Assembly: GCF_047149785.1 (NCBI RefSeq)
Contig: NZ_BAAGBE010000001.1
Span: 2,976,001-3,040,000, forward strand
Length of the DNA stretch: 64,000 bases
Direction: 5' to 3'
DNA from: Nitrobacter sp047149785
GTDB taxonomy: Bacteria; Pseudomonadota; Alphaproteobacteria; Rhizobiales; Xanthobacteraceae
Below are positions 1-8,578 of this stretch, piece by piece (within the stretch, counting starts at the first letter, position 1; each line of letters begins with the position of its first letter). The notes below the pieces were generated by a model. That model was not told the origin of the DNA and searched no databases. It was given only the letters and a program-made list of their open reading frames with translations. The position numbers and the translations under genes are program-made.

Positions 1-265
1 CGATGAGGCCGAGATCCTCTCGATCGCCATCGACGCCAGCCATCGCGGTCAGCGATTCTCGCGCGATCTGCTGTTCACGCATCTCGGCTACCTCGCAGGG
101 CGCGGCGTGCGCACCGTGTTTCTCGAAGTCGAGGAAAATAATCAGCCGGCGCGGCGTCTCTATGAACGCGCCGGCTTCGCCGTCACCGGCCGCCGCGAAC
201 GCTACTATCGGGAGGCCGGCGGCCAGGAACTGAACGCCTTGGTGATGCGCCGCGACTTGTCGTAG
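1..265 (+). CDS. rimI: RimI-type ribosomal protein alanine N-acetyltransferase (3' end only)
   Basis: The window opens inside this gene; codons run in frame from base 2 to a TAG at 263-265, giving the last 87 residues. What remains is the C-terminal half of a GNAT acetyltransferase: an acetyl-CoA-binding segment with HRGQRFSRDLL, then the strand-helix pair VFLEVEENNQPARRLYERAGF, which is typical of RimI. RimI acetylates the N-terminal alanine of ribosomal protein S18. Its position just upstream of fur and miaB is the usual order in Bradyrhizobium relatives and supports RimI over a generic GNAT protein. The start and N-terminal half lie outside the window. Confidence 0.85.
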   Translation, partial: DEAEILSIAIDASHRGQRFSRDLLFTHLGYLAGRGVRTVFLEVEENNQPARRLYERAGFAVTGRRERYYREAGGQELNALVMRRDLS

Positions 266-405
266 TCTGCGCGCGGTGGCAAAAGGAAACCTGGAAACGA
301 TCGGCAACGATGGATCCGTTTTATATCCGGTCGCACCTCCCGAATATCGTTCGCGCGCATTATCTTCACGCCATGCGACCTACGCCCAGCGGAACCGGAC
401 ACGTC

Positions 406-855
406 ATGACGGCCCTGAAACCGACGCCCTCGCATAATTCCACCAAGATCGAAGCGCGTTGCGCCGCCACCGGGATGCGCATGACCGAACAGCGCCGTGT
501 TATCGCGCGCGTGCTGGCGGAAGCCTCCGATCATCCGGACGTCGAGGAACTCTATCGCCGCTGCGTCGCGGTGGATGACAAGATCTCCATCTCCACGGTC
601 TATCGCACGGTCAAGCTGTTCGAGGATGCCGGCATCATCGAACGGCACGATTTCCGCGAGGGTCGCGCGCGCTACGAGACGATGCGCGACAGTCACCACG
701 ACCATCTGATCAATCTGCGCGACGGCACGGTGATCGAATTCACATCGGACGAAATCGAGACGCTGCAGGCCGAAATCGCCCGTAAGCTCGGCTACAGGCT
801 GGTCGATCATCGGCTCGAGCTTTATTGCGTCCCGATGGACGACGATCAGTCCTGA
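406..855 (+). CDS. fur: Fur family metal-responsive regulator (Fur/Mur)
   Basis: 149-residue Fur-family protein. A winged-helix DNA-binding half (MTEQRRVIARVL, then STVYRTVKLFEDAGI) is followed by a metal-binding dimerisation half with DSHHDHLI and a late His-rich strand (VDHRLELYC). The C-terminal CxxC pair of E. coli Fur is absent, as is usual in alphaproteobacterial Fur/Mur, which often answers to Mn2+ as well as Fe2+. The reading frame is open back to 310, but the ATG at 406 gives the family-typical N-terminus MTALKP. miaB starts 12 bp downstream, so they are probably cotranscribed. The second Fur-family gene in the window (irr, near 27.3 kb) is clearly different. Confidence 0.92.
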   Translation: MTALKPTPSHNSTKIEARCAATGMRMTEQRRVIARVLAEASDHPDVEELYRRCVAVDDKISISTVYRTVKLFEDAGIIERHDFREGRARYETMRDSHHDHLINLRDGTVIEFTSDEIETLQAEIARKLGYRLVDHRLELYCVPMDDDQS

Positions 856-867
856 GCGCCGATCGAA

Positions 868-2295
868 ATGCCGGAAAGCCGCATGCCGCCTCGCAAGCTG
901 CACATCAAGTCCTACGGTTGCCAGATGAACGTCTACGATGCCCAGCGCATGGCGGACACGCTGGCGGGCGAAGGTTTTGTCGAGACCGCCAGCGCCGAAG
1001 AGGCCGACCTTGTCATTCTCAACACCTGCCACATCCGCGAGAAGGCGTCCGAGAAAGTCTATTCCGAGCTCGGCAGGCTGCGCGCCGCCAAGGACCAGGC
1101 GGCACGCGATGGCCGCGGGATGAGCGTTGTGGTCGCGGGCTGCGTCGCGCAGGCCGAAGGCGACGAGATCATCCGCCGCGCGCCGGTGGTCGACGTGGTG
1201 GTCGGCCCGCAGAGCTATCATCACCTGCCGCAACTGCTGGCCCGCGCGAAGGCCGACGGCCGCGCGTTGGAGACCGAGTTTCCGGTCGAGGACAAGTTCG
1301 GCTTCCTGCCGCAGCCGTCGCGCCGGGCGATCCGCGCCCGCGGCGTCTCGGCGTTCGTGACGGTGCAGGAAGGCTGCGACAAGTTCTGCACCTTCTGCGT
1401 CGTGCCTTACACGCGCGGCGCCGAGATGTCGCGTCCGGTGGAGATGATCGTCGAGGACGTGCAGCGCCTCGCCGACAACGGCGTGCGCGAGATCACCCTG
1501 ATCGGCCAGAACGTCAACGCCTATCACGGCGACGGCCCCGACGGACGGCCCTGGCCGTTCGGCAAGCTGCTCCACCGCCTCGCCGGAATTCCGGGCATCG
1601 TCCGCCTGCGCTACTCCACCAGCCATCCGCGCGACGTGGAGGAGACGCTGATCGAAGCGCACCGCGACCTCGCCGCGCTGATGCCGTTCGTGCATCTGCC
1701 GGCGCAGTCCGGCTCCGACCGTATTCTCGCGGCCATGAACCGCAGGCATACCGCTGATGACTACCGCCGCGTGATCGACCGGTTTCGCCGCGTCCGGCCG
1801 GACATTGCGTTCTCGTCGGACTTCATCGTCGGCTTCCCGGGCGAAACCGAGCAAGATTTCGCCGCGACCCTCGCGCTCGTCGCCCAAATCGGATACGCTG
1901 GCGCCTATTCGTTCAAATACTCGCCGCGGCCGGGCACGCCGGCGGCGGAGATGAAGGAGACAGTGTCAACGGCCGACATGGACGAGCGACTGGCGCGGCT
2001 TCAGAGCCTGATCGACAGCCAGCAATCCGCCTTCAACACGGCGTCGATCGGCAGGACGGTCGACGTGCTGTTCGAGCGCGCGGCGCGCAATGCGGGCCAG
2101 ATCGTCGGCCGCACCGCCTATCTCCAGCCCGCGCACGTGATGGCGTCCGACGACATTATCGGACAGGTGCTGCCTGTCGCCGTCGAGAGCCTCGAGCGCT
2201 ACAGCCTGCTCGGATCGCTTGCGTCCTTATCGCGCGCGCCGGTGAATGACGCTCCAGCGAAGGCCGCACCTTCCCAAGCGACCATGGGAGTCTGA
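868..2295 (+). CDS. miaB: tRNA-2-methylthio-N6-dimethylallyladenosine synthase MiaB
   Basis: 475-residue methylthiotransferase that converts i6A37 to ms2i6A37 in tRNAs reading UNN codons. Domains in order: UPF0004 N-terminal domain with the three auxiliary-cluster cysteines C18 (KSYGCQMN), C54 (LNTCHIRE) and C92 (VAGCVAQ); radical SAM domain with the CxxxCxxC motif C170-C174-C177 (EGCDKFCTFCVVPYTRG); and a C-terminal TRAM domain with VGRTAYLQPAHV. All six cluster-binding cysteines are present, so it should be active. The first ATG of the frame, 12 bp after fur, is a sensible start. phoH begins 4 bp after the stop, so the genes are probably translationally coupled. Confidence 0.97.
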   Translation: MPESRMPPRKLHIKSYGCQMNVYDAQRMADTLAGEGFVETASAEEADLVILNTCHIREKASEKVYSELGRLRAAKDQAARDGRGMSVVVAGCVAQAEGDEIIRRAPVVDVVVGPQSYHHLPQLLARAKADGRALETEFPVEDKFGFLPQPSRRAIRARGVSAFVTVQEGCDKFCTFCVVPYTRGAEMSRPVEMIVEDVQRLADNGVREITLIGQNVNAYHGDGPDGRPWPFGKLLHRLAGIPGIVRLRYSTSHPRDVEETLIEAHRDLAALMPFVHLPAQSGSDRILAAMNRRHTADDYRRVIDRFRRVRPDIAFSSDFIVGFPGETEQDFAATLALVAQIGYAGAYSFKYSPRPGTPAAEMKETVSTADMDERLARLQSLIDSQQSAFNTASIGRTVDVLFERAARNAGQIVGRTAYLQPAHVMASDDIIGQVLPVAVESLERYSLLGSLASLSRAPVNDAPAKAAPSQATMGV

Positions 2296-2299
2296 GCCC

Positions 2300-3349
2300 T
2301 TGCCCAAGAGCGCATCGGATTCACCTTCGCTCGTTCCGACCCGGAAACTCGACATGCAAGCCCCGCCCGAAACGCAAGTCGTCATCGATTTCGACGACAA
2401 TCGCGCGGTATCGGCGCTGGTCGGCCCATACGGCCAGAATCTCGCGCAGGTCGAGCGGCGGCTCGGAGTCGTCGTCGACTCGCGCGGCAACCACATTACT
2501 ATCGCGGGGTCGCGCGACGGCTGCGACGCGGGGCGGCGCGTGCTGGAGACGCTCTATACCCAGGCGGCGCAGGGTCATGACCTCTCCCAGGGCGAGGTCG
2601 AGGGCGCGATCCGCGCCGTGATCGCGCAAGGCTCGCTGTTCGAATACGATCCCAAGACGCCGCGCTCGACGTTCGAGGCCATCAACCTGCGCAAGCGTCC
2701 GGTGCGGGCTCGCACTGCCGCGCAGGATCTTTATATCCGTGCCCTGAAGCGTCACGAGTTGGTGTTCGGCATCGGCCCCGCCGGCACCGGCAAGACCTGG
2801 CTCGCGGTGGCGCAGGCCGCGCAACTGTTCGAGCGCAAGGAAGTCGATCGCATCATCCTGACGCGGCCGGCGGTCGAGGCCGGCGAGCGGCTCGGCTTCC
2901 TGCCGGGCGATCTGCGCGAGAAGGTCGACCCCTACCTGCGGCCGATCTACGATGCGCTGTACGACCTGATGGACTCGCGCGTCGTCGAGCGCGCGCTGCA
3001 AAGCGGCGAGATCGAGATCGCGCCGCTCGCCTTCATGCGCGGCCGCACGCTGACCAACGCCGCGATCATCCTCGATGAGGCGCAGAACACCACCTCGATG
3101 CAGATGAAGATGTTCCTGACGCGGCTCGGCGAAAACAGCCGCATGATCGTCACCGGCGACCCTTCCCAGGTCGACCTGCCGAACGGCCAGACGTCGGGAC
3201 TGGCGGAGGCGACGCGGCTGCTCGACGGCGTCGAGGGCGTCGCGCAGGTGAAATTCACCGCCGACGACGTCATCCGCCACGAGCTGGTGGCACGGATCGT
3301 CGCCGCCTATGAGGGGCTGCCGCAGCGGCCGGCGATCGAAAAGCCATGA
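2300..3349 (+). CDS. phoH: PhoH-like P-loop ATPase
   Basis: 349-residue PhoH-family ATPase. A short KH-like N-terminal part is followed by the PhoH domain with Walker A GPAGTGKT (residues 159-166) and Walker B ILDEAQN (257-263). The family is widely conserved beside ybeY and is linked to RNA metabolism, but its exact role is not established. I chose the TTG at 2300, 4 bp after the miaB stop, because it gives MPKSASDS, which matches relatives. The in-frame ATG at 2354 is an alternative; the open frame upstream to 2246 lies inside miaB. ybeY and corC follow, the usual phoH-ybeY-corC-lnt series. Confidence 0.92.
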   Translation: MPKSASDSPSLVPTRKLDMQAPPETQVVIDFDDNRAVSALVGPYGQNLAQVERRLGVVVDSRGNHITIAGSRDGCDAGRRVLETLYTQAAQGHDLSQGEVEGAIRAVIAQGSLFEYDPKTPRSTFEAINLRKRPVRARTAAQDLYIRALKRHELVFGIGPAGTGKTWLAVAQAAQLFERKEVDRIILTRPAVEAGERLGFLPGDLREKVDPYLRPIYDALYDLMDSRVVERALQSGEIEIAPLAFMRGRTLTNAAIILDEAQNTTSMQMKMFLTRLGENSRMIVTGDPSQVDLPNGQTSGLAEATRLLDGVEGVAQVKFTADDVIRHELVARIVAAYEGLPQRPAIEKP

Positions 3350-3407
3350 CCTGGATGGAGACAGCGGCCGGCGCGAGCGCGCAGCGGCGGCGAAAGATTC
3401 CGCAACG

Positions 3408-3917
3408 ATGACCGGTTCCTCCCTGCCCGCCACCGAAGTTCTCGTCGTCGCCGATTGCTGGCGCGCCGAAGCCGACGCCGAGACGATCATCCATCGCGCG
3501 GTCGAGGCCGCGGCCGAGATCGCCGATACCGAGACCGGCGATGCCGAAATCGCGATCATGCTGACCGACGACGCCGGCATCCGTACGCTCAACGCCAACT
3601 GGCGCGGCATCGACAAGCCGACCAACGTGCTGTCGTTCCCGGCGTTGCCGCCGACGGGCCCGTCGCTGCCCGGCGGGCCGCCGCGCATGCTGGGCGACGT
3701 CGCGATCGCCTATGAGACCGTGCGCCGCGAGGCCGACGACGAACGCAAGGCCTTCGATCATCACCTCAGCCACCTCGCCATCCACGGTTTCCTGCATCTG
3801 ATCGGCTACGACCACGAAACCGACGAAGAGGCCGCAGAAATGGAAGGCCTCGAGCGCAAAATTCTGGCGCGGCTCGGCATCCCCGACCCCTATGCGCCGC
3901 AAGAACGGATAGCCTGA
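3408..3917 (+). CDS. ybeY: Endoribonuclease YbeY
   Basis: 169-residue metal-dependent endoribonuclease for 16S rRNA 3' maturation and 70S ribosome quality control. The zinc signature HGFLHLIGYDH spans residues 126-136, with H126, H130 and H136 as ligands. The family motif NVLSFP (about 73-78) and a LGDVAI strand (95-100) are also present. The ATG at 3408 was chosen because the N-terminal stretch before it in the open frame (from 3309) overlaps phoH and is low-complexity. It lies 58 bp after phoH and directly abuts corC, inside the phoH-ybeY-corC-lnt cluster found across proteobacteria. Confidence 0.95.
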   Translation: MTGSSLPATEVLVVADCWRAEADAETIIHRAVEAAAEIADTETGDAEIAIMLTDDAGIRTLNANWRGIDKPTNVLSFPALPPTGPSLPGGPPRMLGDVAIAYETVRREADDERKAFDHHLSHLAIHGFLHLIGYDHETDEEAAEMEGLERKILARLGIPDPYAPQERIA

Positions 3918-5042
3918 GTGCCTTCGGAGGACGAACCCGGCGATACCAAACCGCCGCAGGACAACCGCAACCTGCCGGTGCCGGTGCATAATGGCGAGGT
4001 GCTGCGTCCGGCTTCCGAACGCTGGCTGATGCGGGCGATCCGCTCGCTGTTCGGATGGAAAGCAGGATCGGTCCGCGCCGATCTTCAGGTTGTGCTCGAT
4101 GCCTCGACGCCGGACGAGACCAGCTTCAGCGCCGTCGAGCGCACCATGCTGCGCAATATCCTCAACCTGCACGAGCGACGCATCGCCGACGTCATGGTCC
4201 ACCGCGCCGATATCGTCGCGGTCAAGCGCGACATCCCGCTCGGCGAGCTGATCAACCTGTTCGAGAGCGCGGCGCATTCCCGTCTCGTCGTCTACCACGA
4301 AAACCTCGACGATCCCGAAGGCATCGTCCATATCCGCGACCTGATCGCGTTCATGGCCGTGAGGGCGCGCACGGCGGTGCCCTCCAGGGCGAAACGCAAA
4401 AAAGCGCCGCCCGCCGGCCTCGACCTGCGCGCCATCGATCTGGCGCTGCCGCTGAGCGAAGCCAACATCATCCGCAAGCTGCTCTACGTGCCGCCGTCGA
4501 TGCCGGCGATCGACCTGCTGGCGCAGATGCAGGCGACGCGCATCCATCTGGCGCTCGTGGTCGACGAATATGGCGGCACCGACGGCCTGGTGTCGATCGA
4601 GGACATCGTCGAGCAGATCGTCGGCGAAATCGACGACGAGCACGACGGCGACGAGCCACCCTCCATCGTGCGCCAGGCCGACAATTCCTTCATCGCCGAT
4701 GCGCGCGCCAGCCTCGAGGATGTCCGCGCCATGATCGGCGACGCGTTCGTGACCGGTGAAGCGGGCGAGGACGTCGACACGCTCGGCGGCTTTCTCGTCA
4801 CCCATGTCGGCCGCCTGCCGGTGCGAGGCGAGGTCATTTCAGGGCCGGGTCCGTTCGAGATCGAAGTGCTCGACGCCGACCCGCGCCGCGTCAAGCGGCT
4901 GCGGATCGGACTGCGCAAGGAGCGTCCCGCCGTCCGGCCGCGCGACGGGCGGCGGCGCGAGGCCGCGCCCGATGCGCCATCGCAACCGCAGGGCGACCCG
5001 GCCTCTCCTTCATCGCCGGGCGATGGAGGCGAAACCCCGTGA
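3918..5042 (+). CDS. corC: CorC/TlyC-family CBS-domain protein
   Basis: 374 residues, GTG start immediately after the ybeY TGA. It contains two CBS domains (about residues 85-240; IADVMVHRADIVAV and LVVDEYGGTDGLVS are typical) and a C-terminal CorC/HlyC domain (about 250-325) with DTLGGFL. The N-terminal membrane domain of larger HlyC/CNNM proteins is absent, so this is the short cytosolic CorC form linked to magnesium and cobalt efflux. The last ~45 residues are rich in Arg, Pro and Ser and look disordered. The TGA stop overlaps the lnt GTG start, implying coupled translation. Confidence 0.9.
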   Translation: MPSEDEPGDTKPPQDNRNLPVPVHNGEVLRPASERWLMRAIRSLFGWKAGSVRADLQVVLDASTPDETSFSAVERTMLRNILNLHERRIADVMVHRADIVAVKRDIPLGELINLFESAAHSRLVVYHENLDDPEGIVHIRDLIAFMAVRARTAVPSRAKRKKAPPAGLDLRAIDLALPLSEANIIRKLLYVPPSMPAIDLLAQMQATRIHLALVVDEYGGTDGLVSIEDIVEQIVGEIDDEHDGDEPPSIVRQADNSFIADARASLEDVRAMIGDAFVTGEAGEDVDTLGGFLVTHVGRLPVRGEVISGPGPFEIEVLDADPRRVKRLRIGLRKERPAVRPRDGRRREAAPDAPSQPQGDPASPSSPGDGGETP

Positions 5043-6643
5043 ACATTGCAGGCAGCATCCGCACCACCGGCCTTGCCGTCACTCTGTCATGGGGCTGGAA
5101 GCGCGCCGTCATTGCGCTTCTCGCCGGCGCCGCGTCCTCGCTTGCGATGGAACCGTTCAACGCCTGGCCGGTGCTGTTCGTCACCTTTCCGATCGCGATC
5201 TGGCTGATCGACGGCGCCGGCGCCGGCCGGCTCGGCGGGGTGCCGGCCGCGGCGCTTGCGGGATGGCTGTTCGGCTTCGGCTATTTCGTTCCGGGGCTGT
5301 ACTGGATCGGCAATGCCTTCCTCGTCGATGCGCAGACTTTCGCATGGCTGATGCCGTTCGCCGTCATCGGCCTTCCGGCGTATCTGGCACTCTTCACCGC
5401 GCTCGGCTTCGCGCTGGCGCGCCTGATCTGGACCAGGGACGCCTCGCGCATTCTCGCGCTCGCCGTGGCGCTCACGGTCGGCGAATGGCTGCGCGGGCAT
5501 GTCCTGACGGGATTTCCGTGGAACGCATTCGGCTACGCGCTGACGGAGCCGCTGCCGCTGGCGCAAACCGCGTCGCTGATCGGACTGTGGGGCCTGACAT
5601 TCCTCAGCGTCGCGATCTTTGCAAGCCCCGCCGTGCTGATCGACGGACGAGACCGAAGTCAAAGACCGTGGATCGCCCCGGTCACCGCAGTCATTCTGCT
5701 CCTCGCGATGGCCGTCTACGGCGCCGTCAGGCTGTCGCGCCATCCGACGGAATTCGTGGACAACGTCAAACTGCGCATCATGCAGCCCAATCTGACGCAG
5801 GACGCGCGCTTCAACTATTCCGCCAAGGCGGCGGTGATGCAGAAATATCTGACGCTCTCCGACCGCGCCACCGGACCGCATTCGGCTCGCGTCGGCGGCG
5901 CCACCATCCTGATCTGGCCGGAATCGGCGTTCCCGTTTTTTCTCGCCCGCGAAGCCGACGCCATGGCCCAGATCGCCGATCTGCTGCCGAAGGGCACGAT
6001 CCTGATCACCGGCTCGGTGCGCGCGCCGGACCTGCCCCCTGGCGTCAGGATCACGCGGGCCTACAACTCGATCTACGTCATCGGCGACGACGGCACTATC
6101 CTTTCAACCTATGACAAGCTGCACCTGGTGCCGTTCGGCGAATTTCTGCCGTTCCAGGGCCTGATGGAAAAGCTCGGCTTCGTTCAGCTCACCAAGGTCC
6201 GGGGCGGTTTCATACCGGGGACGATACGGCGGACCATCGAGCTTCCCAACGCGCCGAGCGTGCTCCCGCTGATCTGCTATGAGGCGATCTTTCCCGGCGC
6301 CATCGAATCCCGCGGCGGCCGGCCCGGCTGGATCGTCAACCTCACCAATGACGGCTGGTTCGGGATCAGCACGGGACCCCATCAGCACCTCCAGCAAGCG
6401 CGGATGCGGGCGATCGAAGAAGGACTACCCCTCGTGCGCGCGGCGAACACCGGTATTTCGGTGGTCACCGATCCCGTAGGGCGTATTGTCGCACGGCTCG
6501 ATCTCGGCGTCGAAGGGGTGCTGGATTCCCGCCTTCCCGTCGCAATACCGCCAACGCCCTACGCCCGCGCCGGGGATGTTCCCGCCGCCATTATGGTGAC
6601 CATCGCGCTCGTTTTGGTAATTCGACGACGCCGCGAACACTGA
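5039..6643 (+). CDS. lnt: Apolipoprotein N-acyltransferase Lnt
   Basis: 534-residue inner-membrane enzyme that N-acylates the lipidated cysteine of apolipoproteins, the last step of lipoprotein maturation. About eight hydrophobic segments occupy residues 20-230 and a short tail helix, and a nitrilase-fold periplasmic domain occupies about 240-500. The catalytic triad is visible: E295 in LIWPESAF, K360 in YDKLHLVPFGEF and C413 in LICYEAIFPG. The GTG start overlaps the corC stop (GTGA). It closes the fur-miaB-phoH-ybeY-corC-lnt run; a repeat-bearing gap of 340 bp follows. Confidence 0.96.
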   Translation: MNIAGSIRTTGLAVTLSWGWKRAVIALLAGAASSLAMEPFNAWPVLFVTFPIAIWLIDGAGAGRLGGVPAAALAGWLFGFGYFVPGLYWIGNAFLVDAQTFAWLMPFAVIGLPAYLALFTALGFALARLIWTRDASRILALAVALTVGEWLRGHVLTGFPWNAFGYALTEPLPLAQTASLIGLWGLTFLSVAIFASPAVLIDGRDRSQRPWIAPVTAVILLLAMAVYGAVRLSRHPTEFVDNVKLRIMQPNLTQDARFNYSAKAAVMQKYLTLSDRATGPHSARVGGATILIWPESAFPFFLAREADAMAQIADLLPKGTILITGSVRAPDLPPGVRITRAYNSIYVIGDDGTILSTYDKLHLVPFGEFLPFQGLMEKLGFVQLTKVRGGFIPGTIRRTIELPNAPSVLPLICYEAIFPGAIESRGGRPGWIVNLTNDGWFGISTGPHQHLQQARMRAIEEGLPLVRAANTGISVVTDPVGRIVARLDLGVEGVLDSRLPVAIPPTPYARAGDVPAAIMVTIALVLVIRRRREH

Positions 6644-6646
6644 CCA

Positions 6647-6764
6647 CGATGAATTTGGATCGAATCGATCCAAATTCATGAGCGTGATCGATCCCGATAT
6701 TTTGGGATTTTGGGAAGCGGGATGCGGGCGGAAAACCATTACACGCTTTTCATCATCCCGCGAC
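6647..6764 (+). repeat. Dispersed palindromic repeat family A, copy 1
   Basis: An intergenic composite repeat of about 118 bp. The left part is a palindrome centred on TTTGGATCGAATCGATCCAAA. The right part is GCGGGATGCGGGCGGAAAAC followed by a complement ending in TCATCCCGC, so it can also fold. Close relatives occur at 63237-63356, at 58987-59104 (opposite orientation), and as half-copies at 53795-53857 and 28993-29041. It sits just after lnt. No coding potential is seen. Confidence 0.8.
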
Positions 6765-6854
6765 ACCGGCGCGCGCGGAGGCCAGCCGACAGAGGCGCAA
6801 TGCGGCGCTCCATTCGCCGATCGACATAATCAGTGTAACAATTTGCACGCTTGG

Positions 6855-6860
6855 TATAAT
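6855..6860 (+). promoter_or_regulatory. Possible -10 box upstream of the Cro/CI-type regulator
   Basis: A perfect TATAAT stands 124 bp upstream of the ATG at 6984, in an AT-richer stretch following repeat A. No good -35 hexamer lies 16-18 bp upstream, so this is only a candidate promoter for the regulator gene. Confidence 0.25.
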
Positions 6861-6983
6861 GCGGCGGATGGAACCGCCCGAGATTAACCGCAAATTTTTA
6901 TCACGTGATTCAGTTGCGTTTGACGATAATAGCACCGGAAGCGTATCCCATGGATCGCTCCCCCATTTGAGGAGGCCAAGGAG

Positions 6984-7403
6984 ATGTCGACCAAGGCGCC
7001 CAATCCTGTTGACAAGCATGTCGGCAGCCGTGTGCGCATGCGCCGCATCATGCTGGGCATGAGTCAGGAAAAGCTCGGCGAGGCTCTCGGACTGACGTTT
7101 CAGCAGGTTCAGAAATACGAGAAAGGCACCAATCGCGTGGGCGCCAGCCGCATTCAGCAGATATCCGAAATCCTGCAGGTCCCGGTCTCGTTTCTGTTCG
7201 AGGGCAGCCCGGGCACGGGCGTCGCCAGGGTCGAGGGTCTGAGCGAAGCTCCGTCCCCTGCCTACGTCTCCGATTTTCTCGCAACCTCCGAGGGTCTGGC
7301 GCTGACCCGCGCATTCACGCGGATCACCGACGCGAAACTCCGCCGCAGCATCGTGGACATGGTCGAGCAGATCGCCGCCCGCGAACCGCCCGACCGGCGC
7401 TAG
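6984..7403 (+). CDS. Cro/CI-family helix-turn-helix regulator (PhrR/PraR-like)
   Basis: 139-residue regulator with an XRE/Cro-CI helix-turn-helix at about residues 14-68 (MSQEKLGEALGLTFQQVQKYE is the HTH core), followed by an Ala/Ser-rich linker and a short C-terminal helix pair. The type matches the rhizobial PhrR/PraR group, whose genes also sit beside lnt and act in stress, adhesion or surface regulation; that assignment is by family and position only. A strong ribosome-binding site (GAGGAGGCCAAGGAG) directly precedes the ATG at 6984. trmB follows after 39 bp. In many relatives metK lies between these two genes but it is absent here. Confidence 0.88.
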   Translation: MSTKAPNPVDKHVGSRVRMRRIMLGMSQEKLGEALGLTFQQVQKYEKGTNRVGASRIQQISEILQVPVSFLFEGSPGTGVARVEGLSEAPSPAYVSDFLATSEGLALTRAFTRITDAKLRRSIVDMVEQIAAREPPDRR

Positions 7404-7442
7404 GCGGGCGCGGTCATTTCACCGTCTCCACCAGACGTCACG

Positions 7443-8210
7443 ATGATGGCTGCCGCTTCCGATCCTTCCGACCTTCGTCCCGCGATCAATGATACCGTAT
7501 TGCCGCGCAGCGGCGGCCGCGATTCCGGGCAAGGCTCGTTCTTCGGACGCCGCAAGGGGCACAAGCTGCGGCCGCATCAGAACGAACTGATCTCGCACCT
7601 GCTGCCGCGCCTCAGCGTCGATCCCGGCAAAACCGGAGCCGAGCCGGCTGCGCTGTTCGACCGGACGGTGGAGGAGATGCGTATCGAGATCGGATTCGGC
7701 GGCGGCGAGCATCTCGTCGCCGAGGCGCTGGCGTTTCCGCGCACCGGCTTCATCGGCTGCGAACCCTACGTCAACGGCATGGCGAAGATCCTCACGCAGA
7801 TCGAGGCGCACGCTATCGGCAACGTTCGCCTGTTCGCCGGCGACGCATCGGACCTGCTGGCGGCGCTGCCGCGCGCCTCGCTGGCGCGGATCGATCTGAT
7901 CCATCCCGACCCGTGGCCGAAGCGCCGGCATTGGAAACGCCGCTTCGTTCAGTACGCGACGGTCGCGGAGATGGCGCGCGTGCTGCGGCCGGGCGGCGAA
8001 TTCCGTTTCGTCAGCGACATCGCCGACTATTGCGCATGGACGCTGTCGCATCTCGCGCGCTCGCCGGATTTCCTGTGGCTGGCCGAACGCGCAGACGACT
8101 GGCGCAACCCGTGGCCAAACTACACCATGACGCGCTACGGCCGCAAAGCGATGCGCGAAGGCCGCCGCGCCGCCTATCTGCGTTTCCGGCGCGAAAGAAA
8201 TGCTGCATAG
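7443..8210 (+). CDS. trmB: tRNA (guanine-N7-)-methyltransferase TrmB
   Basis: 255-residue SAM-dependent enzyme making m7G46 in tRNA variable loops. The SAM-binding motif is EIGFGGGEHL (about residue 82), and the TrmB signature HPDPWPKRRHWKRRFV (about 155) is followed by the FRFVSDIADY strand. The N-terminal 40 residues are longer than in E. coli TrmB, as is common in this group (SFFGRRKGHKLRPHQ). The start could be either of two adjacent ATGs (7443 or 7446). It precedes the rimP leader region. Confidence 0.94.
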   Translation: MMAAASDPSDLRPAINDTVLPRSGGRDSGQGSFFGRRKGHKLRPHQNELISHLLPRLSVDPGKTGAEPAALFDRTVEEMRIEIGFGGGEHLVAEALAFPRTGFIGCEPYVNGMAKILTQIEAHAIGNVRLFAGDASDLLAALPRASLARIDLIHPDPWPKRRHWKRRFVQYATVAEMARVLRPGGEFRFVSDIADYCAWTLSHLARSPDFLWLAERADDWRNPWPNYTMTRYGRKAMREGRRAAYLRFRRERNAA

Positions 8211-8339
8211 GCTTGTTGTTTTTCGGGCCAGCAGCCCCTTTTGCTGAAAATTCACCATTCGCTGCCCGGTCAAAAGCCGGACCCTGCGACGACGCGATGA
8301 AATCGGCGCTCGCGCCTCGCCCGGGCCTTGCCGGGGAGT

Positions 8340-8420
8340 TCGAAAACGGCTATATTCGTCGAAACTTTCTCATACGATCACGTATCGAGAGTGGGCCCGT
8401 CCGGACCCGCTCTTTTTTAT
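8340..8420 (+). ncRNA. rimP leader with intrinsic terminator/attenuator
   Basis: Upstream of the rimP-nusA-infB operon there is an intrinsic-terminator hairpin: AGAGTGGG (8388-8395) pairs with CCCGCTCT (8406-8413), allowing one T-G pair, and runs into a T tract (8413-8418). It has the position and form of the alphaproteobacterial rimP-leader family (described in Rfam), thought to attenuate the operon. The 5' limit of the leader is approximate; TATATT at 8351 may lie near its promoter. It cannot simply be the trmB terminator, because it lies about 180 bp after the trmB stop. Unusually, a dispersed repeat lies between it and the rimP start. Confidence 0.7.
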
Positions 8421-8471
8421 TTCCTGAACGGACCTGATGCGCCCGGCGCTTCCAGGTTCCTTTCAGTCAGC

Positions 8472-8578
8472 TAGAGCATGATCCCGAAAAGTGGAAACCG
8501 GTTTTCGGAAAAGATCATGCTCAAACAAAAAGATGAGCGACGAGTCTGGTTCAACGCAGTTGAAACAGACTCTAGCGC
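8472..8578 (+). repeat. Dispersed palindromic repeat family C, copy 1
   Basis: Palindromic element starting TAGAGCATGATCCCGAAAAG, with an inverted core CCGGTTTTCGG and a right arm AAGATCATGCTC, ending near TCTAGCGCC. A related, diverged copy is at 11092-11166. The element reads open in the rimP frame but has no homology to RimP, which shows that codons before 8649 are not part of the gene. Confidence 0.75.

Noticed and set aside
205..1887. 560-codon open frame opposite fur and miaB
   Set aside because: Complementary-strand shadow of two well-supported genes.
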